NCBI GenBank assembly: GCA_002448495.1
Contig: DJYL01000118.1
Coordinates: 1 to 17,281 of the forward strand
DNA length: 17,281 bases
Direction: 5' to 3'
Origin: Pseudoselenomonas ruminantium
Lineage (GTDB): Bacteria; Bacillota; Negativicutes; Selenomonadales; Selenomonadaceae
The translations under genes were made by a program, and so were the position numbers. Below are positions 7,435 to 15,116 of the stretch, in pieces. The notes below the pieces were generated by a model. The model was given only the letters and a program-made list of their open reading frames with translations. It made no database searches and was not told the DNA's origin. Position 1 is the stretch's first letter; every line of letters begins with the position of its first letter.

Positions 7435-7902
7435 TCAGCCGATTTTTTTCAACAGATTTGCCATTTCCATAGCGGCCATAGCAGCATCCGTGCCTTTGTT
7501 GCCGGCCTTCGTACCGGCGCGTTCCACGGCCTGCTCGATATTTTCCGTGGTAACTACACCGAAGATGGTCGGTACGCCCGTCTGCATCCCCACCTGCGCT
7601 ACACCCTTGGAAACTTCATTGCAGACATAGTCATAATGGGTCGTCGAACCACGGATAACCGCGCCCAGCGCGATAACTGCGTCATACTTGCCGGATTCAG
7701 CCATTTTCTTGGCAACCACGGGAATCTCAAAGGCGCCCGGCACCCAGGCCACATCAATATCCTCGTCCTTGGCTTCATGGCGGTGCAGGGCATCCAACGC
7801 GCCGCCTAAGAGCTTGCTCGTGATGAATTCGTTGAAGCGGGCTACCACGATACCCACCTTCATATCTTTTGCCGTAATAAAACCTTCAATAACATTAGCC
7901 AT
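7435..7902 (-). CDS. ribH: 6,7-dimethyl-8-ribityllumazine synthase
   Basis: RibH joins 5-amino-6-ribitylaminouracil with 3,4-dihydroxy-2-butanone 4-phosphate to make the lumazine that riboflavin synthase uses. The 155-residue length is typical. Family blocks are VARFNEFIT (~20-28), the [14 protein letters not shown] segment (~54-67), [16 protein letters not shown] (~78-93) with the catalytic His in THYDY, and [13 protein letters not shown] (~118-130). Members form pentamers or 60-mer shells in the cytoplasm. GGGAGG lies 8 bases before the ATG. It is separated by 22 bases from ribBA and by 23 from yfcE, so it is part of the same operon under the FMN riboswitch. Confidence 0.98.
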   Translation of the reverse strand: MANVIEGFITAKDMKVGIVVARFNEFITSKLLGGALDALHRHEAKDEDIDVAWVPGAFEIPVVAKKMAESGKYDAVIALGAVIRGSTTHYDYVCNEVSKGVAQVGMQTGVPTIFGVVTTENIEQAVERAGTKAGNKGTDAAMAAMEMANLLKKIG

Positions 7903-7924
7903 TGTCTTTTCCTCCCAATATAAA

Positions 7925-9136
7925 TTATTTTAAGGTGTCGTCATTTAAGAGATGACCCATCTTGGTCTTTTTAATCGTGAGATACTTCTTGTCAAACTTG
8001 TTGGCATGAATCATCAGCGGCACGCGTTCCGTAATGGTCAGGCCGTAGCCTTCAAGACCTGCTCTCTTGGCCGGATTATTGGTCATCAGGCGGATGCTCG
8101 TAAGCCCCAAATCGGCAAGAATCTGTGCGCCGATACCATAATCGCGCAGGTCGGGAGCAAAGCCCAGTTCCACATTGGCCTCTACCGTATCGCGTCCCTT
8201 GTCCTGCAAGGCATAGGCGCGCATCTTATTGGCCAGGCCAATGCCGCGGCCTTCCTGACGCATATAGAGGACGACGCCCTCACCGGCCTTTTCAATCTTT
8301 TCCAAAGCTGCATGGAGCTGGTCGCCGCAGTCGCAGCGCAGGGAGCCTAAGGCATCGCCCGTCAGACATTCGGAATGCACGCGCACGAGCACATCCTTCT
8401 TGCCTTCCACATCACCTTTGACAATCGCCAAATGACACTTGCCGTCCAGTTTGCTCTCATAGGACTTGATGCGGAAATGACCGAACTTGCTCGGGAAGTC
8501 CACATCGGCCACCTTCTGCACAAAGGACTCTGTACGCTTGCGGTACTCAATCAGGGATTTGACCGTAATCATATGCAGATTGTGTTCCTTGGCAAATTCG
8601 ATAAGCTTCGGTGTGCGCATCATATGGCCGTCATCATCCATGATTTCACAGCAGAGCCCCGCCGGATAGAAACCGGCAAGGCGCGCCAAATCCGTGGTCG
8701 TTTCCGTATGACCGGCACGGCGCAGTACGCCGCCCTCTACCGAACGCAGCGGGAATACATGGCCCGGACGGCGGAAACTCGATGCCTTGGCCTTGGGGTC
8801 CAAAAGTTTTTTGATGGTCTGGCAGCGCTCATAAGCGGAAATGCCCGTTTCCGTATCAAAAGCGTCAATGGATACGGTGAACGCCGTTTCATGGTTATCC
8901 GTATTATTGACCACCATCTGACCGATATTGAGTTCATCGAGACGCTTGCCGTCAATCGGCGTGCAGATAAGCCCCTTGGCATAGGTAGCCATAAAGTTGA
9001 CATCTTCCGGCGTAACCGTAGCCGCAGCCACGATTAAATCGCCCTCATTTTCGCGGTCTTCATCATCCACCACGACGACCATCTTGCCGTTCTTTATATC
9101 TTCGATTGCTTGTTCAACCGTTGCAAAATCTGACAT
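7925..9136 (-). CDS. ribBA: Bifunctional DHBP synthase / GTP cyclohydrolase II
   Basis: The fused enzyme makes both precursors of riboflavin: the four-carbon unit from ribulose 5-phosphate and the pyrimidine from GTP. In the N-terminal DHBP synthase domain (1-~203) I see [12 protein letters not shown] (24-35), RRPGHVFPL (122-130) and RRAGHTE (139-145). In the C-terminal cyclohydrolase II domain the zinc cysteines are Cys257, Cys268 and Cys270 in [18 protein letters not shown], followed by [11 protein letters not shown] (291-301) and [14 protein letters not shown] (352-365). The length is 403 residues. I prefer the ATG at 9136, which has GAGGAG about 10 bases upstream. A GTG at 9154 directly abuts the ribE stop but would put the Shine-Dalgarno inside the gene. 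Both catalytic halves look intact. Confidence 0.97.
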   Translation of the reverse strand: MSDFATVEQAIEDIKNGKMVVVVDDEDRENEGDLIVAAATVTPEDVNFMATYAKGLICTPIDGKRLDELNIGQMVVNNTDNHETAFTVSIDAFDTETGISAYERCQTIKKLLDPKAKASSFRRPGHVFPLRSVEGGVLRRAGHTETTTDLARLAGFYPAGLCCEIMDDDGHMMRTPKLIEFAKEHNLHMITVKSLIEYRKRTESFVQKVADVDFPSKFGHFRIKSYESKLDGKCHLAIVKGDVEGKKDVLVRVHSECLTGDALGSLRCDCGDQLHAALEKIEKAGEGVVLYMRQEGRGIGLANKMRAYALQDKGRDTVEANVELGFAPDLRDYGIGAQILADLGLTSIRLMTNNPAKRAGLEGYGLTITERVPLMIHANKFDKKYLTIKKTKMGHLLNDDTLK

Positions 9137-9154
9137 ATTCCAAAAACTCCTCAC

Positions 9155-9793
9155 TTAAAATCCGTTTTCCCTCAAAAAATCAAGGGTCATATTGCCTTGT
9201 GCCTTGGCTGGAGCATTGCTGCCTTTAAGCATCTTTTCCACATACTTGCCCAGCACATCCGTTTCAATATTTATCGGGCTGCCTGTCTTTTTGCTGCCCA
9301 GATTCGTGACCTCCCGCGTATGGGGAATCAGGCTGACGGTAAAATCACTGTCCGTCACCTGCGCCACCGTCAGGCTGATGCCGTCCAATGCCACAGAACC
9401 TTTCTCCACGATATAGCGCAAAAGACTGCTGTCTGCGTTCACCGTCATCAATATGGCATTGCCCTCATCGGCAAATTTGACAATCTCGCCCGTGCCGTCA
9501 ATATGACCGCTGACAATATGCCCCCCCAGACGGCTGGCAAGGGTCAGCGCCCGTTCCAGATTCACAGGGCTGCCCTTTTTGAGCTCCGCCAGTGACGTGC
9601 GGCGCACCGTTTCCGGCATCACATCCGCCGTAAACCCTGACCGGTCAAAATGCGTGACTGTCAGACATACGCCGTTGACCGCAATGCTGTCGCCTAAATG
9701 CACATCTTCCATTACCTTGGCGCAGTTAATGACGAGACTGCCACCGCCAATACGGGCGACCTGCCCGACTTCTTCAATTATGCCTGTAAACAA
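9155..9793 (-). CDS. ribE: Riboflavin synthase, alpha subunit
   Basis: RibE dismutates two lumazine molecules to give riboflavin. The 212 residues hold two lumazine-binding repeats. The first starts with the hallmark MFTGIIEEVG, with GDSIAVNGVCLT (~33-44) and SRLGGHIVSGHIDGTG (~87-102). The second has KGSVALDGISLTV (~131-143), PHTREVTNLG (~157-166) and the C-terminal NIETDVLGKYVEKML. The start codon is TTG, because the MFTGI hallmark begins exactly there. The Shine-Dalgarno-like AAGGGCGGTGAG overlaps the end of ribD, whose TGA is 4 bases away, pointing to translational coupling. The ribE stop is 18 bases before the ribBA start. Confidence 0.97.
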   Translation of the reverse strand: MFTGIIEEVGQVARIGGGSLVINCAKVMEDVHLGDSIAVNGVCLTVTHFDRSGFTADVMPETVRRTSLAELKKGSPVNLERALTLASRLGGHIVSGHIDGTGEIVKFADEGNAILMTVNADSSLLRYIVEKGSVALDGISLTVAQVTDSDFTVSLIPHTREVTNLGSKKTGSPINIETDVLGKYVEKMLKGSNAPAKAQGNMTLDFLRENGF

Positions 9794-9797
9794 TCTC

Positions 9798-10898
9798 TCA
9801 CCGCCCTTTTACGTAACCGGTCAATAAAATGTCCTGACCAATGGTTTCTACCGTGGTGCGCTCCAGTTCCACCGCTTCGGTAAGTTCGGCAAAACCTTCG
9901 CCTTCCACAGGCGTCAACGCCTCACGCCCCCCAATCAGCTTGGGCGCAATAAAGGCATGTACCTTGTCCACGAGTCCGGCCTTAAGCAGGGAGAAATTCA
10001 CCTGTCCGCCGCCTTCGACAAACACCGAACAAATCTCCATTTCGCCGAGCTTGTGCATAAGCAGGTCCATATCCACCTGTTCGCCGTCACCGGCAACCAT
10101 GATGGCAACGCCCTTGTCCTTCAAAGCCTGCACCCGTTCCTGCGGAGCTTTTGCCGTCACCGCAATGATGGTCAGCGCCGCACCATTGGTCACAAGTGCC
10201 GCATCCAGCGGCGTTCTGGCCTTGCTGTCAACCACGATACGCACAGGATTTTTGCCCTGCCCATCAGGGAGCCTTGCCGTAAGGCTGGGATTATCCGCCA
10301 GTACCGTACCAATGCCCACCATAATGCCATCGTAGATATCCCGATACTCATGCACTCTGCTCCTTGCCGCCTCGCCGGTAATCCATTGGGATTTTCCCGT
10401 ATAAGTGGCAATCTTGCCATCAAGACTCATCGCGGTTTTGAGTACCACATAGGGCAGCTTCGTGGCAATCCATTTCAAAAACACTTCGTTAAGTTTGCGT
10501 GCCTCGTCCTCCAGCACGCCGCAGCGCACTTCGATGCCGGCCCGTTCCAGTATGGCTATGCCCTTGCCGGCCACCTTGGGATTGGGGTCGCCCATGGCGA
10601 TAACCACCCGCTTCAGCCCTGCCTTGACCACAGCTTCGGCGCAGGGGCCGGTACGCCCATAATGGGAACACGGCTCCAAGGTCACATAAAGCGTGGCACC
10701 CTTAGCCAAATCCCCTGCCATATTCAACGCGTGAATCTCGGCATGGGGTGTCCCGGCCTTGCGGTGCCAGCCTGCTCCCACAATGCGGCCCTCACGGACT
10801 ATCACCGCCCCCACCAGTGGATTGGGCGAAGTGCGTCCGACAGCATTGCGTGCTAAGGAGAGCGCCACGCGCATAAAATCTTCATCCTGCAAATTCAT
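9798..10898 (-). CDS. ribD: Bifunctional deaminase/reductase RibD
   Basis: RibD deaminates and then reduces the pyrimidine made by GTP cyclohydrolase II. The N-terminal zinc deaminase domain (~1-145) has TSPNPLVGAVIV (23-34), His52-Ala-Glu54 and Pro76-Cys77-Ser-His with Cys86. The reductase domain has LKTAMSLDGKIAT (~154-166), QWITG and VFVEGGGQVNFSLL, with a C-terminal FIAPKLIGG. The length is 366 residues from the ATG at 10898. That ATG sits only 2 bases after GAGG, while a TTG two codons later (10892) has a better 8-base spacing, so the start could be either. A longer frame to 11000 passes through the terminator of the riboswitch and is rejected. It is the first gene of the operon. Confidence 0.97.
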   Translation of the reverse strand: MNLQDEDFMRVALSLARNAVGRTSPNPLVGAVIVREGRIVGAGWHRKAGTPHAEIHALNMAGDLAKGATLYVTLEPCSHYGRTGPCAEAVVKAGLKRVVIAMGDPNPKVAGKGIAILERAGIEVRCGVLEDEARKLNEVFLKWIATKLPYVVLKTAMSLDGKIATYTGKSQWITGEAARSRVHEYRDIYDGIMVGIGTVLADNPSLTARLPDGQGKNPVRIVVDSKARTPLDAALVTNGAALTIIAVTAKAPQERVQALKDKGVAIMVAGDGEQVDMDLLMHKLGEMEICSVFVEGGGQVNFSLLKAGLVDKVHAFIAPKLIGGREALTPVEGEGFAELTEAVELERTTVETIGQDILLTGYVKGR

Positions 10899-10952
10899 CA
10901 CCTCAAATTCGACGAAATTGAAATTAAGGTTTGTGAATGAGACCCTAAGAAA

Positions 10953-10988
10953 ACGAAAAACCACCGCGAAGATTTTCCTCGCGGTGGC
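10953..10988 (-). terminator. Rho-independent terminator of the FMN riboswitch expression platform
   Basis: On the minus strand CCACCGCGA...TCGCGGTGG (9 perfect pairs, extended by a G-T and GA/TC to 12) is followed by TTTTTCG. It lies 25 bases after the aptamer and 55 bases before the ribD start, as expected for FMN-triggered premature termination. No strong antiterminator partner was found by eye; GCGGT inside the aptamer could pair with ACCGC of the stem. Confidence 0.92.
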
Positions 10989-11012
10989 TGCTTTTTGCAT
11001 GCAAAAACAACA

Positions 11013-11127
11013 TGCCTTTTCTCCTCCCGACTATACGGTCGGCTTCGGAATTTCACCGAATCGTGCCTGAATACTCAGGCTTGCGGGCTATACCGCCGGT
11101 GGGGAACTGCCCCCCGCCTCAAAGACA
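11013..11127 (-). promoter_or_regulatory. FMN riboswitch aptamer (RFN element)
   Basis: The minus strand carries the conserved RFN blocks in order: a GGGG-type arm ending in TTCCCCACCGGCGGT, TATAGCCCGC, the AAGCCTGAGTATTCAGGC variable hairpin, GATTCGGTGAAATTCCGAA, GCCGACCGTATAGTCGG and GGAGAAAAGG. The closing P1 helix is TGTCTTT (11121-11127) with AAAGGCA (11013-11019), 7 pairs with one G-T. Bound FMN would favour the terminator downstream and shut off ribD-ribE-ribBA-ribH-yfcE. Confidence 0.96.
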
Positions 11128-11141
11128 AATCTCTGCCCATT

Positions 11142-11170
11142 ATGATAGCAGAAATAACGCAAAAAATCAA
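11142..11170 (-). promoter_or_regulatory. Promoter of the riboflavin operon
   Basis: On the minus strand TTGATT and TATCAT are 17 bases apart. The start falls about 8 bases before the P1 helix of the FMN aptamer. The -35 box sits in the loop of a 7-bp hairpin at 11155-11177 that may end the preceding transcript. Confidence 0.65.
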
Positions 11171-11177
11171 CTGCGTC
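11155..11177 (-). terminator. Weak possible terminator of the DUF3298-type gene
   Basis: On the minus strand TGACGCA and TGCGTTA form a 7-bp stem (one G-T) around the loop GTTGATTTTT, followed by TTTCTGC. It starts 13 bases after the stop codon. The T-tail is short, so termination may be inefficient. Confidence 0.35.
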
Positions 11178-11190
11178 ATTTAAGCTGCGG

Positions 11191-12414
11191 TCAGCCAAAA
11201 GTCAGCTGACCCTCACTGCCGACAGCACAAATATCCGTTTGGGAGGATGAACCCGGTTTTGCAACCTTGTCGATGTAAAAACCATCTGGATTGGTCATAA
11301 AGCGCCAATACTGCTGCTCGGCAGGCGAAACCGCAATTGTGTGCATAAAGGTATAGGGCAGCGTCCCCACATGCCTGACCTTCCCCTTTTCCACTTTCAG
11401 AACCAATGTCTGCCTGCCGCCTTCCTGTGTCTGCCCGTCAATATAGAGAAAGTTGTCCTTGTTCTGCATGTGAACCAGAACCGGCTGCAAATTCGTAAGC
11501 GCCGCTGCAAAATCCGTTTTCCGCCCATTCAGCGTAACGGTCACTTTGCCCTCCCCCTGATTAACAGACAGCACATCACGCCTGCCATTATCCTTGAGCG
11601 AAGTAATCAACGGATAGTAATGCGGAAACGGCTGCGCATATACCTCGGCAGTTTCCAGATAGGCTTCGTTAAACAGCTGCGGCTGCTCCTGAAACAGCAC
11701 CGTGGTCTGCAACAGCCCTTCGGCATAAGCCGCAATTGCATAAGGATTGAAATAAACCGTCACGCCGCGCGGGTCAAGCGTCCAGTTGAGCTTTCCTTGC
11801 AAAGCATACTTGCGCACCTGCGTTTCCATATCAAAAAAACTGGCATCAGGATGCTCCTTTTTAAGCTGGGCAATAATGATATCCGTAAACCTGCCCATAT
11901 CCTTTACCACAGCAGACAGGGCTATTTCCTCACCGGTCATGGTATTGAAGTTTACACCCTGCCAGCCGTACATACCATGCGCACCGGCACCATTCTCGTA
12001 TTCCATTTCCAGATAGCTGACCACAGCATCATCCGCCCGGCGCATGATAACATCCATATCCTGAGCAAAGGGATGATAATAATTGGGGCTTTCCCTGCGA
12101 AACTGTACCGCTTCCGCCTTCATGCCCACACTATCCTTTTGCATACGTGCCCAATCAGCAGATGTACGCTGCTCAATAGCTGCACTGAGTTTTGGAAAGC
12201 GTTCACGCAGTTCCTTATCCACAGCCAGCCCTGCAAACCGTTGATACAAAACCTCATGCTCTCCCTGCTCATCCTTGTCCATAAAACTCTGCTGGCGGAT
12301 TTGCTTGAAAAAACCGCCAATCGCCTGCGGCACCGCTTCAGCAACGCTGACGGACAGCATAGCTGCCGTTAAGCCAGCACATAGACAGGCACGCAGTTTG
12401 AATTTTTCAAACAC
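11191..12414 (-). CDS. Exported DUF4163/DUF3298 (RsiV-like C-terminal) domain protein
   Basis: The 407 residues begin with a signal peptide: a positively charged MFEKFKLR, then a hydrophobic ACLCAGLTAAMLSVS core, with cleavage likely after AEA near residue 27. The central region follows the DUF4163-DUF3298 layout seen in RsiV and PdaC-like proteins. Landmarks are ADDAVVSYLEMEYENGAGAHG (~126-146, starting with the strand of the lysozyme/peptidoglycan-binding-like domain), NFNTMTGEEIALSAV and GVTVYFNPYAIAAYAEG. The last ~150 residues are not recognised. It is likely secreted or anchored outside the cytoplasmic membrane; the function is unknown and no sigma factor gene is adjacent. The start is GTG with AGGAGGGG about 7 bases upstream. 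It stands alone between a strong upstream terminator and the rib promoter. No clear promoter is visible in the 80-base gap before it. Confidence 0.85.
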   Translation of the reverse strand: MFEKFKLRACLCAGLTAAMLSVSVAEAVPQAIGGFFKQIRQQSFMDKDEQGEHEVLYQRFAGLAVDKELRERFPKLSAAIEQRTSADWARMQKDSVGMKAEAVQFRRESPNYYHPFAQDMDVIMRRADDAVVSYLEMEYENGAGAHGMYGWQGVNFNTMTGEEIALSAVVKDMGRFTDIIIAQLKKEHPDASFFDMETQVRKYALQGKLNWTLDPRGVTVYFNPYAIAAYAEGLLQTTVLFQEQPQLFNEAYLETAEVYAQPFPHYYPLITSLKDNGRRDVLSVNQGEGKVTVTLNGRKTDFAAALTNLQPVLVHMQNKDNFLYIDGQTQEGGRQTLVLKVEKGKVRHVGTLPYTFMHTIAVSPAEQQYWRFMTNPDGFYIDKVAKPGSSSQTDICAVGSEGQLTFG

Positions 12415-12430
12415 AGTAATCCCCTCCTCT

Positions 12431-12486
12431 AAAAATCACCCCTGACACCTATTCGCTTTATCCCAATAGGTATCAGGGGGATTTTT
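12431..12486 (-). terminator. Long terminator hairpin after the EF-G-like gene
   Basis: The 15-base arms at 12439-12453 and 12465-12479 (CCCCTGACACCTATT and its partner, one mismatch giving a G-T pair) enclose an 11-base loop. A-runs on one side and T-runs on the other extend the stem and provide a tail on both strands. It follows the stop codon by about 10 bases. Confidence 0.9.
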
Positions 12487-12497
12487 ATCATGAAAAC

Positions 12498-14567
12498 TTA
12501 CTCTTTTTTCTTCCCTTGCGCCTCAATAATCTTTACTGCTTCCCGTTCCGGAACCGGCTCATAGCGGGTAAATTCCAGACTGTAGGAGCCGCGTCCCTGC
12601 GTCAGGCTGCGCAAGTCCGTAGCAAAGCGGTAAAGTTCCGCTTCGGGGATAAGGGCAGAGATTTCGCTCATGTCCTTGCCCTTGCTGTCTACCCCTAAGA
12701 TATGGGCGCGTTTGCTGTTGAGCTTGCCCATAACATCACCCATGTAATATTCCGGCGTAACCACGCGGATGGTATCGATGGGTTCGAGCAGGATGGGGGA
12801 AGCATCCATAACGCCCTTGCGGATGGCAATGCCGGCAGCAGTCTTGAAGGCCGCCTCTGACGAGTCAACAGAGTGATAGGAGCCATCGTAGAGGTTGACC
12901 TTTACATCCACTACGGGGAAGCCCGCCATGACACCTGCCGCCAAGGCTTCTTCCGTGCCTTTCTCTACAGCCGGAATATACTGGCGCGGAACACTGCCGC
13001 CAAAGATGGTTTCCGTAAAGACATTGCCCTCTCCTGCCGGCTGCGGGCTGATTTCCAGCCATACATCACCGAACTGTCCATGACCACCACTCTGTTTCTT
13101 ATGGCGCCCCTGAACCTGTACACTCTTGCGAATGGTTTCACGGTAAGCCACTTTGGGCTGCGAGAGCACCATTTCGGCACCGAATTTCCGCTGCAGCTGT
13201 TCGGCCAGAATTTCCAGATGCACCTCACCAATACCTTTAACCAATGTTTCTCTGGTTTCCTGTTTTTTCTGTACAACCAGCGTGGGGTCTTCATCCTGCT
13301 GTTTGGCCAATGCGCCAAAGACCTTATCCTCCTCACCTTTTTTCTTGGCCGTCACGGCCATTTCCAGCATAGGTTCGGGATAGCTGATGCCCTCATACTG
13401 AATGGGATTGTTCTTGTCGCAGAGGGTGTCACCCGTGCGTACCTGCTGCAGCTTAGTCGTAACCACAATATCCCCCGCAGCTGCCAGAGACAGATTTTCC
13501 TGCCGTTTGCCCTGCATGGTGAACAGCGTGCCGATACGTTCCTCACCTTTTTTATTGACATGGTAGTAATTGGCATCGCCCTTCATTTCACCGGACAGAA
13601 TGCGGATAAAGCTCTGCCGTCCCACAAAGGGGTCAACCGTGGTCTTAAAGACCTGTGCAGAGAAGGCATCTTCCGTACGGCGTTCCTTGATTTCCCCGCT
13701 GATGGGGTCGGTGCCGATAGACACCTTGAAGTACGGAGTCGGCATATATTCCACCAAGCCATTCATAAGCTGACGGATACCGATATTCTGTTTTGCCGAT
13801 GCACAGAACACGGGGAAAATCTTGCCGGCCTGAATACCTTCAATCATGGCCGCAGCCACTTCGACTTCGGTGATTTCCTCGCCTTCAATATATTTTTCTA
13901 GCAGTTCGTTATTGAATTCCGCTACGGCTTCAATGAGTTTCTGGCGGGCTTCTTCTACTTCACCCTGAATGTATTCCGGTACTTCGTCCTTCACCACTTC
14001 ATTGTCATGGGTTACAATTTTCATGTGCAGTGCCAAAAGGTCAACCACGCCCTGAAAAGCCGCTTCCTTGCCAATGGGAATCTGCACGGGAACAACGCCA
14101 TCACCAAAGCGTACCCGCAGCTCCTCCACTACGCCGTCAAAGTCGGCATGTTCCCTGTCCATCTTGTTGATAAGGAAGGCTCTGGGCAGCTCATTTTCCT
14201 CGGCAAAGGCAAAGGCACTTTCCGTTCCGGATTTAATCCCTGAGGATGCGGATATAACAATCAATGCGCTGTCAGCAGCTGCCATTGCCCCCTTTACATC
14301 CCCCACAAAATCCGGATAGCCGGGGGTGTCAATGAAGTTCAGCTTGAAATCACGCCACTCACAGGCAACTAATTTTGCGCCAATCGTCATCTTGCGCTTA
14401 CTTTCTTCCGGGTCGTAATCCAATGCGCTGGTGCCGTCTTCCACACTGCCCAGCCGCTTTACAACGCCCGTATTGAACAAACATGCATCCAAAAGACTGG
14501 TCTTGCCCGTTTTGCCATGTCCGGTTACTGCAATATTGCGGATATTGGTACTCTTGTAGTTCTTCAT
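12498..14567 (-). CDS. Elongation factor G-like GTPase (EF-G paralogue)
   Basis: This 689-residue protein has the full EF-G domain order. The G domain has P-loop GHGKTGKT (16-23), G3 DTPGYPDF (80-87) and G4 NKMD (134-137). Domain II follows, then domains III-V with GIGEVHLEILAEQLQRKF, the domain IV GRHKKQSGGHGQFGDVWLE region, and YYMGDVMGKLNSKR near the C-terminus. It differs from canonical EF-G at several key places: GHGKTGKT instead of GHIDAGKT, RKMTIGAK in place of the RGITI switch I motif, and DTPGYPDF instead of DTPGHVDF. These are marks of the EF-G-like (EF-G2/FusA2-type) paralogue group, whose role is not settled. The ATG at 14567 has GGAGGG 7 bases upstream, which starts inside a rejected ATG at 14582. 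It is monocistronic between two terminators, and no convincing promoter was found. Confidence 0.95.
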   Translation of the reverse strand: MKNYKSTNIRNIAVTGHGKTGKTSLLDACLFNTGVVKRLGSVEDGTSALDYDPEESKRKMTIGAKLVACEWRDFKLNFIDTPGYPDFVGDVKGAMAAADSALIVISASSGIKSGTESAFAFAEENELPRAFLINKMDREHADFDGVVEELRVRFGDGVVPVQIPIGKEAAFQGVVDLLALHMKIVTHDNEVVKDEVPEYIQGEVEEARQKLIEAVAEFNNELLEKYIEGEEITEVEVAAAMIEGIQAGKIFPVFCASAKQNIGIRQLMNGLVEYMPTPYFKVSIGTDPISGEIKERRTEDAFSAQVFKTTVDPFVGRQSFIRILSGEMKGDANYYHVNKKGEERIGTLFTMQGKRQENLSLAAAGDIVVTTKLQQVRTGDTLCDKNNPIQYEGISYPEPMLEMAVTAKKKGEEDKVFGALAKQQDEDPTLVVQKKQETRETLVKGIGEVHLEILAEQLQRKFGAEMVLSQPKVAYRETIRKSVQVQGRHKKQSGGHGQFGDVWLEISPQPAGEGNVFTETIFGGSVPRQYIPAVEKGTEEALAAGVMAGFPVVDVKVNLYDGSYHSVDSSEAAFKTAAGIAIRKGVMDASPILLEPIDTIRVVTPEYYMGDVMGKLNSKRAHILGVDSKGKDMSEISALIPEAELYRFATDLRSLTQGRGSYSLEFTRYEPVPEREAVKIIEAQGKKKE

Positions 14568-14647
14568 CGACAGTCCCTCCATTTCATATACTGTTTTCTA
14601 TATTCTCTGAATTTCATTTTAATTCCTGCAAAAACAGAATAATTTAT

Positions 14648-14680
14648 ATAAAAAACTGCCCTCACTTTCGTGAAGGCAGT
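14648..14680 (-). terminator. Terminator of the HU gene
   Basis: On the minus strand ACTGCCTTCAC-GAAA-GTGAGGGCAGT forms an 11-bp stem with one G-T pair and a GAAA tetraloop, followed by TTTTTTATAT. It begins 11 bases after the HU stop. Confidence 0.95.
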
Positions 14681-14691
14681 CTGCCGTCAAA

Positions 14692-14964
14692 TTAGTATTT
14701 AACGCTGGATTTGAATGCGAGGCTGTCGCTGGCTGCGATTTCAATGGTCTCACCCGTCTGCGGGTTGCGGCCGGAACGTGCATTGCGATGAGCCTTCTTG
14801 AAGGTACCAAAGCCAATCAGGCGGATTTCCGCATCAGCCTTAACGCTTTCCTTCACCGTTTCGAGCAGTGCATCAACAACAGCTTTCGTGTCCTTCTTGG
14901 ATACGCCAGCAGCTTCTGCAACTTTATCAACGAGAATAGTCTTGCTAATTACTTCTTTTGCCAT
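14692..14964 (-). CDS. hup: HU-type DNA-binding protein
   Basis: HU is a small basic dimer that bends and compacts DNA. The 90 residues match the family throughout. Two N-terminal helices (ISKTILVDKVAEAAGVSKKD) are followed by IRLIGFGTFKKAHRNAR (~47-63) and the DNA-clamping arm SGRNPQTGETIEIAAS, with the arm-tip proline in RNPQTG. The end is LAFKSSVKY. The start is ATG with AAAGGGG about 9 bases upstream. It has a near-consensus promoter and a strong terminator, so it is an independently and probably highly expressed gene. Confidence 0.98.
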   Translation of the reverse strand: MAKEVISKTILVDKVAEAAGVSKKDTKAVVDALLETVKESVKADAEIRLIGFGTFKKAHRNARSGRNPQTGETIEIAASDSLAFKSSVKY

Positions 14965-14999
14965 AGTAATAATCCCCTTTCAATATACTAACAAGTCGT

Positions 15000-15028
15000 A
15001 TTATAGCCGATAAACCAAGTCGCGTCAA
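15000..15028 (-). promoter_or_regulatory. Promoter of the HU gene
   Basis: On the minus strand TTGACG and TATAAT are exactly 17 bases apart, the closest to consensus in this window. The start would be about 30 bases before the HU ATG. Confidence 0.9.
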
Positions 15029-15080
15029 CCAAAAACAGAAATTTCTCTTGTTTTATCTTGAAATTATTATTTTGCTTACC

Positions 15081-15106
15081 AAAAACGCAGCCAACTGCGG
15101 GCTGCG
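15081..15106 (-). terminator. Terminator of rnj
   Basis: On the minus strand CGCAGCC and GGCTGCG form a 7-bp GC stem with a 7-base loop followed by TTTTTGG. It starts 10 bases after the rnj stop codon. Confidence 0.88.
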
Positions 15107-15116
15107 CTTTACAAAC

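Noticed and set aside
9137..9154. GTG start for RibBA directly after the ribE stop
   Set aside because: The GAGGAG Shine-Dalgarno lies within these codons and points to the ATG at 9136.
10899..11000. 34-residue N-terminal extension of RibD
   Set aside because: It is encoded by the riboswitch terminator and spacer; the RibD family starts near the deaminase domain.
11196..11218. 7-bp inverted repeat GGTCAGC/GCTGACC near the 3' end of the DUF3298-type gene
   Set aside because: It lies within or at the edge of the coding end, has no T-tail, and can be explained by chance in coding sequence.
11341..12372. 343-codon plus-strand open frame
   Set aside because: It is antisense to the signal-peptide-bearing DUF3298-type gene. 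Its composition (rich in H, I, L, Q, R) is typical of a reverse-strand shadow and it has no ribosome site.
12873..13901. 342-codon plus-strand open frame
   Set aside because: It is antisense to the EF-G-like gene, which has full domain structure.
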